From assembly GCA_965115995.1 (NCBI GenBank), contig OZ220472.1, positions 2,666,001 to 2,730,000 of the forward strand: DNA of 64,000 nucleotides. The letters run 5' to 3'. Shown here piece by piece: positions 41,978 through 50,102 of this stretch (position 1 is the stretch's first letter; each line of letters starts with the position of its first letter). The notes under the pieces are model-generated. The model saw nothing but the letters and a program-made list of their open reading frames with translations, did no database searches and was not told where the DNA came from. Position numbers and translations under genes: made by a program. This DNA is from Poriferisodalis sp026713105 (lineage in GTDB: Bacteria > Actinomycetota > Acidimicrobiia > Acidimicrobiales > Poriferisodalaceae).

Positions 41978-44377
41978 CTAGCGCTGAGCGCCCGCAGCCC
42001 TGATTGCTGCATGGACCCGGGCGGGGCTGAGGGGCAGCTCGTCGATGGTGATGCCCAACGGGGCAAGTGCATCGCAGACTGCGTTCGCTATGGCGGCATA
42101 GGGACCGAGCGTGCCGCCCTCGCCCACGCCACGGATCTGGTTCAGGTTGTGGGCGGGATCGGCGATGTGGCCGAGCTCGATCGGCGGCACGCGATCGGAC
42201 GAGATCGCCAAGTAGTCCATGAACGTGCCCGACTGCAGCTGCCCGTTGCCGTCGTACACCAAGTGCTCGTACAGCGCCCCGCCCACGCCCTGGGCGATGG
42301 CTCCTTGCATTTGGCCGTCCACGATCATCGGGTTGATCGCACGCCCGGTGTCCTCCACGCACACGATGCGCTGCACGTCCACCTCGCCGGTGTCGGGGTC
42401 CACCTCGACGACGGCCGCCTGGGCACCCGCGGCAAACGTGCCGGTGATCGGGTCGTAAAAGCGGGTTGCCTCCAGTCCCGGCTCGGTGCCGGGCGGAAGG
42501 CGATGCGGCTCGAAGTAGGCGACCGCAGCGACGTCTGACAGCGACACGCCGACAGCAGGCGCGTCGGCGGTGTGAATGAACCCGTCGTCGATGCTCAGCC
42601 ACTCCGGCTCGGCTTCCAGCAGATGCGCGGCTATGACGAGCGCCTTGGCCCGCACCGTGCGTGCTGCGAGCGTGGCCGCACCAGAGCCGATGACGCCCTG
42701 GCGGCTGGCGAACGCCCCCAGCCCGAACGAGATCCGGTCGGTGTCACCCATCTCCACAGACACGTCGTCAACGCCGACGCCCAATTCGGCTGCCACCACC
42801 TGAGCCATGGTGGTCTCGAGGCCTTGGCCTTGGGAGGTCGCCCCCATCGCCGCGGTGACGGCACCGGTGGGGTCGATGCGCACGCTGGCCGATTCGTGCC
42901 CGGTCCGGAACGGCAGCCGCGGACCCGCCGAGGCCTTCTGTCCCAGACCGGTCAGTTCGTTGTAGCAAGCGAATCCGATCCCGACCAGCCGCCCATCGCC
43001 GCCGGGCGCGCCAGATGCCTTCTGCAACGTGCGGAAATCCTCGTAGCCGACGCGTTCGACCACTCCTTCGAGACAGTCGAGGTAGGTGCGCGAGTCGTGC
43101 ACCAAGCGGGTGGGCGCGGTGTACGGCAGGTCCGCGGGTACCACCAAATTCTTGCGGCGGATGTCGAGCGGGTCGATGTCCAGCGCCGCGGCGGCGTCGT
43201 CGAGCAGGCGTTCCATCACGAACACCGTGGCGGGCCGCGCCACCCCGCGATAGGGGCCTGTCGGCGTGGTGTTGGTGGCAACGCCTTTCACATCGCAGCG
43301 GTAGTGGCCGAGCTTGTAGGGCCCGGTCAGCAGCCCGCCTGCCATCAGCGGTTCGATGCCTGCTGTCCACGGCGGCGCGCTGTATGCGCCCACGTTGGCG
43401 TGCAGCACGGCGTCGACCGCGATGAGCGTCCCGTCGGCGTCGAAGCCAGCCCGCGCTGTGTAGTGATGGTCGCGGGCGTGCAGCGCTGTCAGCAGATGCT
43501 CCGAGCGGGTCTCAACCCAGCCGACGGGCTGGCCGAGCCGCCGAGCGAGCTGGCTCACCGCAACGTCCTCCGGATACAGCACCGCCTTGATGCCGAAGCC
43601 GCCGCCCACGTCGCCGACCAGCAACTGCACCGCGCCGTCGGGCACCCCCAACACCTTCGCGAGGCCGTTGCGGTGCAGGTACGGGACCTGTGAGGTGGCA
43701 TGCAAGGTGAGCTTGGTGCGGTCGCTGTTCCAGCGCGCCACCGCGCCCCGGCCCTCCATCGGCGTGCCGCCGTGGCGGTTCGTGCGGTACTCCCGCTCGA
43801 TCACCAGGTGCGCATCGGCAAGGGCCCCATCGACATCGCCGGCATCGAACAGGCGTGTAACGATGAGATTGTCAGGGGCGAGTTCATGCACGGGATCGGC
43901 CGGTTCGGCTGCTGCCGCGACGGCATCGACATGGCAGGTCAGCTCGGCGTAGGTGACCTCGACCAATTCGGCAGCATCGACCGCCAGAGCTGCACTCGTG
44001 GCGACGACGGCGGCGACTGCCTCGCCCTGGTAGCGGACTTTCTGCGCCGCCAACACCGGCTGAGGCGTCGCGATGTGGGTTGGCAGTGCCGATTCAGCCA
44101 CCAGCGTCATGTGCGCAAAGTCGGCGTCGTCTCCCGTGGCGATGTCGACCACGCCGGGGGCGTCGAGCGCCGCTGAGGTGTCGATGCCCACGATGCGGGC
44201 ATGCGCGACCGGGCTCCGCACGAACGCCACCGCGAGCTGCCCGTCGTAGCGGATGTTCGCGATGTAGCTGCCGCGTCCCCGCAGCAGCCGGGGGTCTTCC
44301 CGCCGCCGGATCGGCTCGCCGAACGGGCCGCCTTCGGTGGGCGCTGTCTCGTCCAGCCGGAACGGCTCGTCTGCCAC
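41978..44377 (-). CDS. Molybdopterin-binding large subunit, xanthine dehydrogenase family (second)
   Basis: A 799-residue large subunit. The GTG at 44377 is chosen because GGAGGG lies 8 bases upstream; the frame runs back to 44419. Features include GEPIRRREDPRLLRGRGSYI, DVGGGFGIKAVLYPED, the loop GPYRGVARPATVFVMERLLD and the late GVGEGGTLGPYAAI with the catalytic Glu. The active-site loop differs from both CO dehydrogenase (AYRCSF) and the first copy (AYRGAGR), so a different substrate is likely. No iron-sulfur or FAD subunit is adjacent. It follows an SDR gene on the same strand. Confidence 0.87.
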   Translation of the reverse strand: MADEPFRLDETAPTEGGPFGEPIRRREDPRLLRGRGSYIANIRYDGQLAVAFVRSPVAHARIVGIDTSAALDAPGVVDIATGDDADFAHMTLVAESALPTHIATPQPVLAAQKVRYQGEAVAAVVATSAALAVDAAELVEVTYAELTCHVDAVAAAAEPADPVHELAPDNLIVTRLFDAGDVDGALADAHLVIEREYRTNRHGGTPMEGRGAVARWNSDRTKLTLHATSQVPYLHRNGLAKVLGVPDGAVQLLVGDVGGGFGIKAVLYPEDVAVSQLARRLGQPVGWVETRSEHLLTALHARDHHYTARAGFDADGTLIAVDAVLHANVGAYSAPPWTAGIEPLMAGGLLTGPYKLGHYRCDVKGVATNTTPTGPYRGVARPATVFVMERLLDDAAAALDIDPLDIRRKNLVVPADLPYTAPTRLVHDSRTYLDCLEGVVERVGYEDFRTLQKASGAPGGDGRLVGIGFACYNELTGLGQKASAGPRLPFRTGHESASVRIDPTGAVTAAMGATSQGQGLETTMAQVVAAELGVGVDDVSVEMGDTDRISFGLGAFASRQGVIGSGAATLAARTVRAKALVIAAHLLEAEPEWLSIDDGFIHTADAPAVGVSLSDVAAVAYFEPHRLPPGTEPGLEATRFYDPITGTFAAGAQAAVVEVDPDTGEVDVQRIVCVEDTGRAINPMIVDGQMQGAIAQGVGGALYEHLVYDGNGQLQSGTFMDYLAISSDRVPPIELGHIADPAHNLNQIRGVGEGGTLGPYAAIANAVCDALAPLGITIDELPLSPARVHAAIRAAGAQR

Positions 44378-44443
44378 GCTGCTTGCCCTCCGACCGGCAT
44401 CCCACCGGCACGCTGGCACGCACCGGAAAGACAGTTTGGCCGC

Positions 44444-45211
44444 CTAGACCATCGAGTAGCCGCCGTTGACCGAAATGGTCTGGCCGGTCGTCCAGCCCGA
44501 CAGCGGCGAGGCCAGCAGCAGGACCATCGGCGGAACGTCATCGGGTGCACCGACCCGTCGCAACGGATACATCTTGGCGATGCGCGCCATGCGCTCGTCG
44601 TCCGCATTGCCAGTGTGGTGGGCGAACCGCTCCGAGCGCACCAGCCCGAGCGACACGGTGTTGGCGCGGATCCCGTTGCGGCCGAATTCCTTCGCCACCG
44701 ACTTCATCAATCCCATCGTCGACGCCCTTGTGGCGGCCACGCCCGCCAGGCGGCTCTCGCCGACCCGGCCGGAGTCGCCCATGAGCGACACGATCGAGCC
44801 GTCGATGCCCTCGTCGACCATGTGGCGCACGACGGCCTGCGTCATCCGCATGGTGCCCATGACGGTCACGTCAACCATGCGCTGCAAATCGTCGGCGTCA
44901 ATGTCGAGGAAGGGCCCGGTGTCGGTGTACGCAGCGTTATTGACCAGCACGTCGATGCTGCCGAGCTGGCTGACCACCTCGTCGACGGTGCGCTCCACGT
45001 CGCCTCCGTTGGTGACGTCGCACCGGATCGCCAGCGCCGCGCGGCCGGCTTCCTGCGCAGCGGCAGCCCCCTTTTCCGCACCCTCGCTCGATGCGTTGTA
45101 GGCGAAGGCCACGTTCGCGCCTTCGTCCGCGAACGCCGCGGCGATCGCCAGGCCGAGCCCCTGCCCTGCTCCTGTCACGAGGACGTTCTTTCCTGCCAGC
45201 TGCAGATCCAT
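44444..45211 (-). CDS. Short-chain dehydrogenase-like protein lacking the YxxxK pair
   Basis: A 255-residue SDR from the ATG at 45211. The cofactor site VTGAGQGLGLAIA and the NNAA motif are intact, and NGGYSMV ends the protein as usual. Where classical SDRs have Tyr-x-x-x-Lys, this reads VAATRASTMGLMK: the Tyr is Val and the Lys is Arg. Ser in SIVSLMGDSG is present. The enzyme may have no oxidoreductase activity or may use another residue, as in enoyl reductase-like or hydratase-like SDRs. It precedes the molybdenum hydroxylase on the same strand. Confidence 0.85.
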   Translation of the reverse strand: MDLQLAGKNVLVTGAGQGLGLAIAAAFADEGANVAFAYNASSEGAEKGAAAAQEAGRAALAIRCDVTNGGDVERTVDEVVSQLGSIDVLVNNAAYTDTGPFLDIDADDLQRMVDVTVMGTMRMTQAVVRHMVDEGIDGSIVSLMGDSGRVGESRLAGVAATRASTMGLMKSVAKEFGRNGIRANTVSLGLVRSERFAHHTGNADDERMARIAKMYPLRRVGAPDDVPPMVLLLASPLSGWTTGQTISVNGGYSMV

Positions 45212-45296
45212 CGCACACTCCGCTTCGTGGACACCTGCCCGCATGGGGCGCCGTCAGTCTGCCAAACCCGGTGCAGCCGATCTGCGGGGTACCGCT

Positions 45297-45986
45297 ATGG
45301 TGACGATCATGGGGTACAAGCCAGTGGAACACCACCCGGCCTTCGAGGAGTACTCCGAGACGGTGTACGAGCTTGCCGAGGACGGCGTCGAGGTCATCCA
45401 GGCACGCATCGCCGAACGGCTGGAAGTCTCGCGCCCAGCAGTATCGGAAATGATCCGGCGTATGCAGCGAGAGGGCCTCGTCAAGGTCGACGATGACGCC
45501 CACATCACCCTCACCGACGAGGGCCAGCAAATCGCCACGACCGTGGTCCGCCGCCACCGACTGGCAGAGCGGTTTCTGACCGACATCTTGAAGCTGAACT
45601 GGGCAGACGCCCATCACGAGGCGGGTCGCTGGGAGCACGTGATCTCTCCCCTGGTGGAGCGGGCGATGATGGATGTGCTGGAAGACCCGAACACCTGCCC
45701 CCACGGCAACCCGATCCCTGGCTCCGACTACATCGCTCCCACCGATGCCAAGCCCCTGGCCGATGTCGGCACGACGGGGAGCTTCATCGTGCAGCGCATC
45801 CCCGAGGAGCTCGAATTCGAGCCCGGTCAGCTGGAGTTCCTGGAGCAATCGGGGCTCATGCCGGGGCGCTCGGGAACCGTTATGTCGATGTCGCCCGACG
45901 GCACCGCCACCGTGGAGATGGACGAAGGCACGGTGGGCGTCAGTGCGTACACGGCTGCGCGCATTCTCGTCACTGCCGGCAGCTAG
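45297..45986 (+). CDS. DtxR/IdeR/MntR-family metal-dependent repressor
   Basis: A 229-residue regulator with all three domains: winged helix (IQARIAERLEVSRPAVSEMIRRMQREGL), metal-binding dimerisation domain and a C-terminal SH3/FeoA-like domain. Ligands equivalent to DtxR His79, Glu83 (RRHRLAERFL), His98, Glu105 and His106 are present in HHEAGRWEHVIS, but the position of DtxR Cys102 is Gly. The start at 45297 is preferred over 45243 and 45309 as GGGG lies upstream. It lies next to ferredoxin and bacterioferritin genes, which iron-loaded IdeR activates or represses in relatives. Confidence 0.9.
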   Translation: MVTIMGYKPVEHHPAFEEYSETVYELAEDGVEVIQARIAERLEVSRPAVSEMIRRMQREGLVKVDDDAHITLTDEGQQIATTVVRRHRLAERFLTDILKLNWADAHHEAGRWEHVISPLVERAMMDVLEDPNTCPHGNPIPGSDYIAPTDAKPLADVGTTGSFIVQRIPEELEFEPGQLEFLEQSGLMPGRSGTVMSMSPDGTATVEMDEGTVGVSAYTAARILVTAGS

Positions 45987-46003
45987 GGCGCCGCGCTACT
46001 GGG

Positions 46004-46029
46004 TGCGCCCGCTGCGTGCGCCCGCTGCG
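46004..46029 (+). repeat. Tandem 13-bp repeat after the DtxR gene
   Basis: TGCGCCCGCTGCG occurs twice in tandem, 18 bases after the regulator stop. The rest of the 311-bp gap to bfd holds only the promoter palindrome listed separately. Confidence 0.7.
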
Positions 46030-46212
46030 GAGGCGGCAGAACCCTCTGCTCCCGCGATCCAGCAAGCGAGAGATGCACACCTACCCGCAGTTCTTGCCGA
46101 CATCATCGGCTCATCACGTTGCGCCCGATAGGGAACCGGTCGCAACGTCGCAGAGTCCCCTGCCGCCTCGGCAGCTATGGCATCTGTGCCGATCAGTGCT
46201 TGCGCGCTGTGC

Positions 46213-46230
46213 GTTAGCGTCGCCTAACAT
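46213..46230 (+). promoter_or_regulatory. Palindrome overlapping a -10 box upstream of bfd
   Basis: GTTAG (46213-46217) and CTAAC (46224-46228) form an inverted repeat, and TAACAT (46225-46230) is a good -10 box overlapping the right arm. The half-sites resemble the TTAG/CTAA halves of iron-regulator boxes, though the spacing differs from the 19-bp IdeR consensus. It is a candidate operator for the adjacent DtxR-family protein. Confidence 0.4.
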
Positions 46231-46297
46231 GGGGCATCAAGGGCGCGTGCGCTGATGCGTGTTGCGCGGCCACGTCGCACCGGAGCCTGCCGCTGCA

Positions 46298-46528
46298 ATG
46301 ATCGTCTGCCAGTGTCTCACCACTAATGAGGCGACTATCCGCCACCTTGCCGCCCAGGGATCCGACTCTGTGGGCGATATCGGCAGAGCGTGCGGTGCGG
46401 GCACCGATTGCGGCAGCTGTCTCATGACGATTCGAGCGGTGCTGGATCAGTGCCGCGATGTGGCGATGGACCCGGCGCACCACTCGGTGCACTCGATCGC
46501 GTTCGACCCGGTCGCCGTCGGCGCGTAG
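46298..46528 (+). CDS. bfd: Bacterioferritin-associated ferredoxin (Bfd-like [2Fe-2S])
   Basis: A 76-residue protein from the ATG at 46298 (an open frame from 46259 has no support). MIVCQCLTTNEATIRHLA gives the first Cys pair (C-x-C) and CGAGTDCGSC the second, the [2Fe-2S] pattern of the BFD-like fold. Bfd docks on bacterioferritin and reduces its stored iron for release; a bacterioferritin gene follows 122 bases later. The tail after the cluster is longer than usual. Confidence 0.85.
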   Translation: MIVCQCLTTNEATIRHLAAQGSDSVGDIGRACGAGTDCGSCLMTIRAVLDQCRDVAMDPAHHSVHSIAFDPVAVGA

Positions 46529-46573
46529 ATGCTGAACCCCGGGCCCATGCGGCCCGCGAGCCCAATCGCATGA
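46529..46573 (+). other. Mini-ORF between bfd and bfr sharing the livF repeat motif
   Basis: An ATG directly abuts the bfd TAG (TAGATG) and opens a 14-codon frame MLNPGPMRPASPIA ending at TGA. Its last 16 bases, GAGCCCAATCGCATGA (46558-46573), are identical to the 14-bp repeat before livF and are read in the same frame (SPIA, stop). The TGA again overlaps an ATG (46570), which opens MTTES. A coding function for the peptide is unproven. Confidence 0.55.
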
Positions 46574-46637
46574 CGACGGAGAGCTAGAGCGGGAAGCACA
46601 GAGCGAAGCCGCGGTGTGTCTTCGCGCAGCCTGCGCG

Positions 46638-46643
46638 TAGGGT
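46638..46643 (+). promoter_or_regulatory. TAGGGT -10 box, leaderless start of bfr
   Basis: TAGGGT, 6 bases, then the ATG at 46650. A short inverted repeat, CGCGCA-GCC-TGCGCG (46623-46637), abuts the box and could be an operator. Confidence 0.5.
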
Positions 46644-46649
46644 GGAACC

Positions 46650-47126
46650 ATGCAAGGAGCGCCTGAAGTCATCGAGTTCCTGAACGAAGCACTGACTGCC
46701 GAATTGACGGCCATCAACCAGTATTTCGCCGCCTCGAAGATCGCCGACAACTGGGGCTACGGGCGACTGGCGTCGCAGTACCACGAAGAGTCCATCGAAG
46801 AGATGCGAGACGCCGAGAAGCTCATCGAGCGCATCCTGCTGCTCGACGCGCTGCCCAATATGCAGCGCCTCGGGACCGTGATGATCGGCGAGACCGTGCC
46901 AGAACAGCTCGCGCTGGATCGCCAGCTCGAGGAGAACGCCATCGACCGCTACCGCAGCGGCGTCCGTCTGTGCCTCGACCACGGTGATGCGGGCACCCGG
47001 GAGCTTCTCGAGCATCTGCTGGTCGGCGAGGAAGAGCATCTCGACTGGATCGAGACCCAGCAGAGCATCATCGAAGACATCGGCGTCGAACGCTACCTGC
47101 AATCACAGATCGGCGACGGCGACTAA
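46650..47126 (+). CDS. bfr: Bacterioferritin
   Basis: A 158-residue ferritin-like four-helix protein. Family blocks: LTAELTAINQYF with the first Glu ligand, YHEESIEEMRDAEKLIERIL with the bridging Glu and the haem-ligand Met, and GEEEHLDWIETQ with the last Glu and His. In well-studied Bfr the residue two after the Met is the ferroxidase ligand His54; here it is Asp (EMRDAE). The diiron site may therefore be altered. Bfr forms 24-mers that store iron. Its neighbours are Bfd and a DtxR-type regulator. The length is normal. Confidence 0.93.
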   Translation: MQGAPEVIEFLNEALTAELTAINQYFAASKIADNWGYGRLASQYHEESIEEMRDAEKLIERILLLDALPNMQRLGTVMIGETVPEQLALDRQLEENAIDRYRSGVRLCLDHGDAGTRELLEHLLVGEEEHLDWIETQQSIIEDIGVERYLQSQIGDGD

Positions 47127-47193
47127 CCCGACGGCGGAATCGTGGAAGCTGCAGTCTGAGCGCTTCCTGCCGCCCGAACTTCACCGCCTCGGG

Positions 47194-48219
47194 CTACGCC
47201 GGCTTGCGCACGAGGACGAAGTACATCGGGGTGAAGATCCGCAGCCGGCCGGATTCTGCGAGGGCTGCGGCGGCGGTGTTCAGTATTCGCGCCGCTCCCG
47301 GAGTGCCGCGCGGAACGACCCGAAGGGCTTCAAGAACCCGCAGGAACTGGTAGGTCGCCGATCGCCCGACACGCGAGCTTCGGAGACCTGTCAGCGACAG
47401 TCTGGGGCCGGCCAAGGGCTGGTACCACGGGATCGAAGGCTCGGGGGCCTCAGCGATGTCGAGTGCTTCGAGCACCTCAAAACCGACCTTGTCCAGAGCG
47501 GTATCCACCTCGTGCAGCGAGACGATGTCCTGTAGCCCGCCACCGAGTTCGATGTCGTGCTTGAGCTGGCAGTGGTGCGGGTCGCCCACGTCGAATCGAT
47601 CCGTGAGGCACCACTCGAACGATAAGAAGCAGCCTCCTGGCTTGAGCAGACGGAACGCCTCCGCGAAGACGTCGACGCGATCCGGCGCATGGCAGGTCGA
47701 TTCGAACGCGTATATGGCATCGAACGACTCGTCCGGTTCATCCACAGCGGTGAAGTCCGATTCGAGATAGGTCCCGAGCTGGCTCAGCCCTGCCGCCTCG
47801 GTGTAGGCGACGGCGCGTCTGATCTGGTAGGCGCTGATGTTGACTCCCACAATCTGCGATCCCGAGAAACGGGCGATTTCTCTCAGCGGGCCGCCGACGC
47901 CGCAGCCGAAGTCAGCGACGCGCATGCCGGGCCGCAGCCCGAGCTTGAGTGCAACGAAGTGCTCCTGACGCGCAATTGAAGCAGCAAGGCTCTCGCCCGG
48001 AACCCGGGTAGCAAAGTGAAACGACTCACCCCAGCCGTACTCGTACAGATCGGTCGCAAGGTCGTAGTAGTTCTCCACAAACGCCCGGTGATCGGTCGCT
48101 CGTCGATCTCGACCGTTGCGGCGCCCGAACTCGAAACTGCGTTCGTGCGCGCCGACGCTGGACTCGACATCGTCGGGATCCAAGGATCGTTTGAGTATCT
48201 GTGAGAGCCGGGTTGGCAT
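47194..48219 (-). CDS. Sterol C-24 methyltransferase (ERG6/SMT-like)
   Basis: A 341-residue SAM-dependent methyltransferase with the full set of SMT signatures in order: sterol-binding YEYGWGESFHF (59-69), GESLAASIARQEH (75-87), SAM motif I VADFGCGVGGPLREIARF (101-118), AFESTCHAPD (171-180), KPGG (193-196), DIELGGGLQDI (222-232), IPWYQPL (263-269) and the ending FTPMYFVLVRKP (329-340). These match eukaryotic ERG6 closely and are distinct from ubiquinone or mycolate methyltransferases. SMTs methylate C-24 of the sterol side chain. No squalene epoxidase or cyclase is present here. It is 44 bases after the interrupted DUF3179 gene on the same strand and was probably cotranscribed with it. Confidence 0.88.
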   Translation of the reverse strand: MPTRLSQILKRSLDPDDVESSVGAHERSFEFGRRNGRDRRATDHRAFVENYYDLATDLYEYGWGESFHFATRVPGESLAASIARQEHFVALKLGLRPGMRVADFGCGVGGPLREIARFSGSQIVGVNISAYQIRRAVAYTEAAGLSQLGTYLESDFTAVDEPDESFDAIYAFESTCHAPDRVDVFAEAFRLLKPGGCFLSFEWCLTDRFDVGDPHHCQLKHDIELGGGLQDIVSLHEVDTALDKVGFEVLEALDIAEAPEPSIPWYQPLAGPRLSLTGLRSSRVGRSATYQFLRVLEALRVVPRGTPGAARILNTAAAALAESGRLRIFTPMYFVLVRKPA

Positions 48220-48263
48220 GCGTGTCGAGGGGGTTCGATCCGTGATTCGGCGTGCCGCGGAGC

Positions 48264-49134
48264 CTAACTGTCCAGTGTGTGCAGCCTGATGTCGGGGTCG
48301 TAGGCGGCTGCTGCGAACCAGAAGGTGTCGATGTGCTCGATGGGCTGAAGTTGGGTTCCCGCTAACGGGCCTTCGAGGGCCCGGCCGAGTATCGACCATG
48401 TCGTGCCGGTCTGATCGTCGGTGAATCCTCCTGGGCCGTCCGAGCTCGCAGCGTCGGGCACGCGCGTGAAGGTCAGCACCTGGCCGTCCACCGATGGGTC
48501 GAATGCTCCGGTCGCGCCGACATCGCGGCCGAACGCGACCTGATCGTGCTGGATCGGCGTGGCGGTACCCGGCAGATGGAAGGCGACGACCTGCGAGCCG
48601 TCCAGATCCAGCGACAGCACGCCTTCGGACTGCAGCGTGTCGTGCTGCACCGCGACCGACTCGCCGCCGTAGCGGATGACCAGCACGCGAGTCTGCGGCG
48701 GCAGCCTCGGATCGGGCACCCCGCCGAAGAAGATCGGATTGCCGTCGGGAGAGTCGTAGTTGACATAGGGATTGGTGCCGTATGAGCGCCCAAAACCACC
48801 GGGGCGCGTCAACACCAGGCCATTGGGGTGCTCGTCGAGGAACGTCTCGAAGGCCACGGTGGCCACGGGGATCAGCTCGAGCTGTGACCCGGTGAGCGCG
48901 CCTGCGATGGCTTGACCGGTGTAGTGCGCCCACAAGCTCTCGGTCTGGCGGTCGTACATGACCAGGGCTGAGTTGTAGAGCCGGCCCGAGGTGCCGAAGT
49001 CGAAGATGCGGTCGCCGAGTTGCCGGTAGTACCCGATGGCGGTGTTGCACAGCGGGCAGTAGGTGATGGTGACGGGCTCGCCGCCGACGGTGTCATTGAC
49101 GATCTCGTGCCACAGCAGCACCTGCACCGGGTAA
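48264..49134 (-). pseudogene. DUF3179 lipoprotein, C-terminal part (split by IS copy 2)
   Basis: The larger piece of a DUF3179 protein. It contains LLWHEIVNDTVGGEPVTITYCPLCNTAIGY, the family hallmark with CPLCN, and runs to GTTWSILGRALEGPLAGTQL and the end. A GTG at 49127 could start it, but with no signal peptide the product would be misplaced. Joining it to the piece at 50103-50605 after removing the IS and one TAA restores an unbroken 456-residue frame across ...NGDARAYPVQVLLWHE.... The family is secreted; its function is unknown. Confidence 0.92.
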
Positions 49135-50102
49135 GAGGATGCGCCAATAGGTGGGTCAGTGGGGGTCCCAGCGGTCTCGGTGGTCGATGAGCTTGATGGT
49201 GATGATCAAGGAGACGGCGAGGGCGGTCTGTGCGAGGCGGTGCTCGGGTTTTCGGTCGGTGTTGCGTCGTAGTTGCCCGTAGCTGGACAGCCATGAGTTG
49301 GCGCGCTCGACTCGCCAGCGCAGCCCCAGCGGTGTTTGGACGGGTTCGGCGGGGCGGTCGTGGCCGGGTTTGCGCTTGGGGGGCCTCACCAAGTCGGTGA
49401 TGCCCGCCGCGGCTGCTGCGTGGTCGACGCGGGCGCCCCAGTAGCCGCGGTCGAGGTGCAAGGTGTCGATGTCGTGGTGCAGGCCGCGTTCGACGATCTG
49501 GTCCACGGTGGGGCCAAACAGCATGATGTCGTTGCGGTTCGCGCCGTCTGCGGCCCACGCGACCGGGATGCCCGCCCCGTCGACCGCTACGGACAACTTC
49601 CAGCCCAGTTTGCGCCTGTCAACAGGGCTTTTGCCGGTTCCAGGGCCGCCGCAAGGGGCCTTGTGGATCGATCCGTCGATGCACACATCGGGCAGCCGCA
49701 GACCCATGATGCGGTCCCAGGCGGCGAGCGCCTCCGCGGCAACGGCGTCGAACACACCCGCCGCGACCCACTCGTCGCGTCTGCGGCGCAGCGTCGTGTC
49801 CGACACTTGGTTGTCCAACAAGGTCTCCACCGACACCCACGAACAGCCCAGCGCCAGCCGCCACACGATCCCCTGCAAGCACAACCGGTCGCTGACGCGC
49901 GGACGGTGGCAGCCCAGCGGGTGCCGATCCGGTGCCCGAGGCAACCGCGGCTCCACCGCCGCCCAGATCACATCCACCACAGCCTTCGCCAAAGCGCGCA
50001 TGATGAGCAGGCACCTCCGCCAGTCGTCGGTTCGGAAAGCAGCCCGCATCACAGCGAGCCCAACCCGACGACTGGTGGATGGTCGCCTATTGGCGCGGCC
50101 TC
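49135..50102 (-). mobile_element. IS5-family insertion sequence, copy 2 (968 bp)
   Basis: The same element as copy 1 in the opposite orientation, again 968 bp with the same ends, flanked by TAA (49132-49134 and 50103-50105). It interrupts a DUF3179 lipoprotein gene. The transposase is on the minus strand, the same direction as the host gene. Confidence 0.93.
49156..50052 (-). CDS. IS5-family DDE transposase (copy 2)
   Basis: A 298-residue protein identical to copy 1, with the DDE residues in DVCIDGSIH, LHLDRGYWGAR and WRVERANSWL. A longer open frame back to 50241 is only read-through from the interrupted gene in another frame; the position matching copy 1's start is 50052. Confidence 0.93.
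   Translation of the reverse strand: MMRAAFRTDDWRRCLLIMRALAKAVVDVIWAAVEPRLPRAPDRHPLGCHRPRVSDRLCLQGIVWRLALGCSWVSVETLLDNQVSDTTLRRRRDEWVAAGVFDAVAAEALAAWDRIMGLRLPDVCIDGSIHKAPCGGPGTGKSPVDRRKLGWKLSVAVDGAGIPVAWAADGANRNDIMLFGPTVDQIVERGLHHDIDTLHLDRGYWGARVDHAAAAAGITDLVRPPKRKPGHDRPAEPVQTPLGLRWRVERANSWLSSYGQLRRNTDRKPEHRLAQTALAVSLIITIKLIDHRDRWDPH

Noticed and set aside
47194..49050. A 618-residue frame containing the SMT
   Set aside because: The first 277 codons are an off-frame reading of the DUF3179 gene; the SMT begins at 48219.
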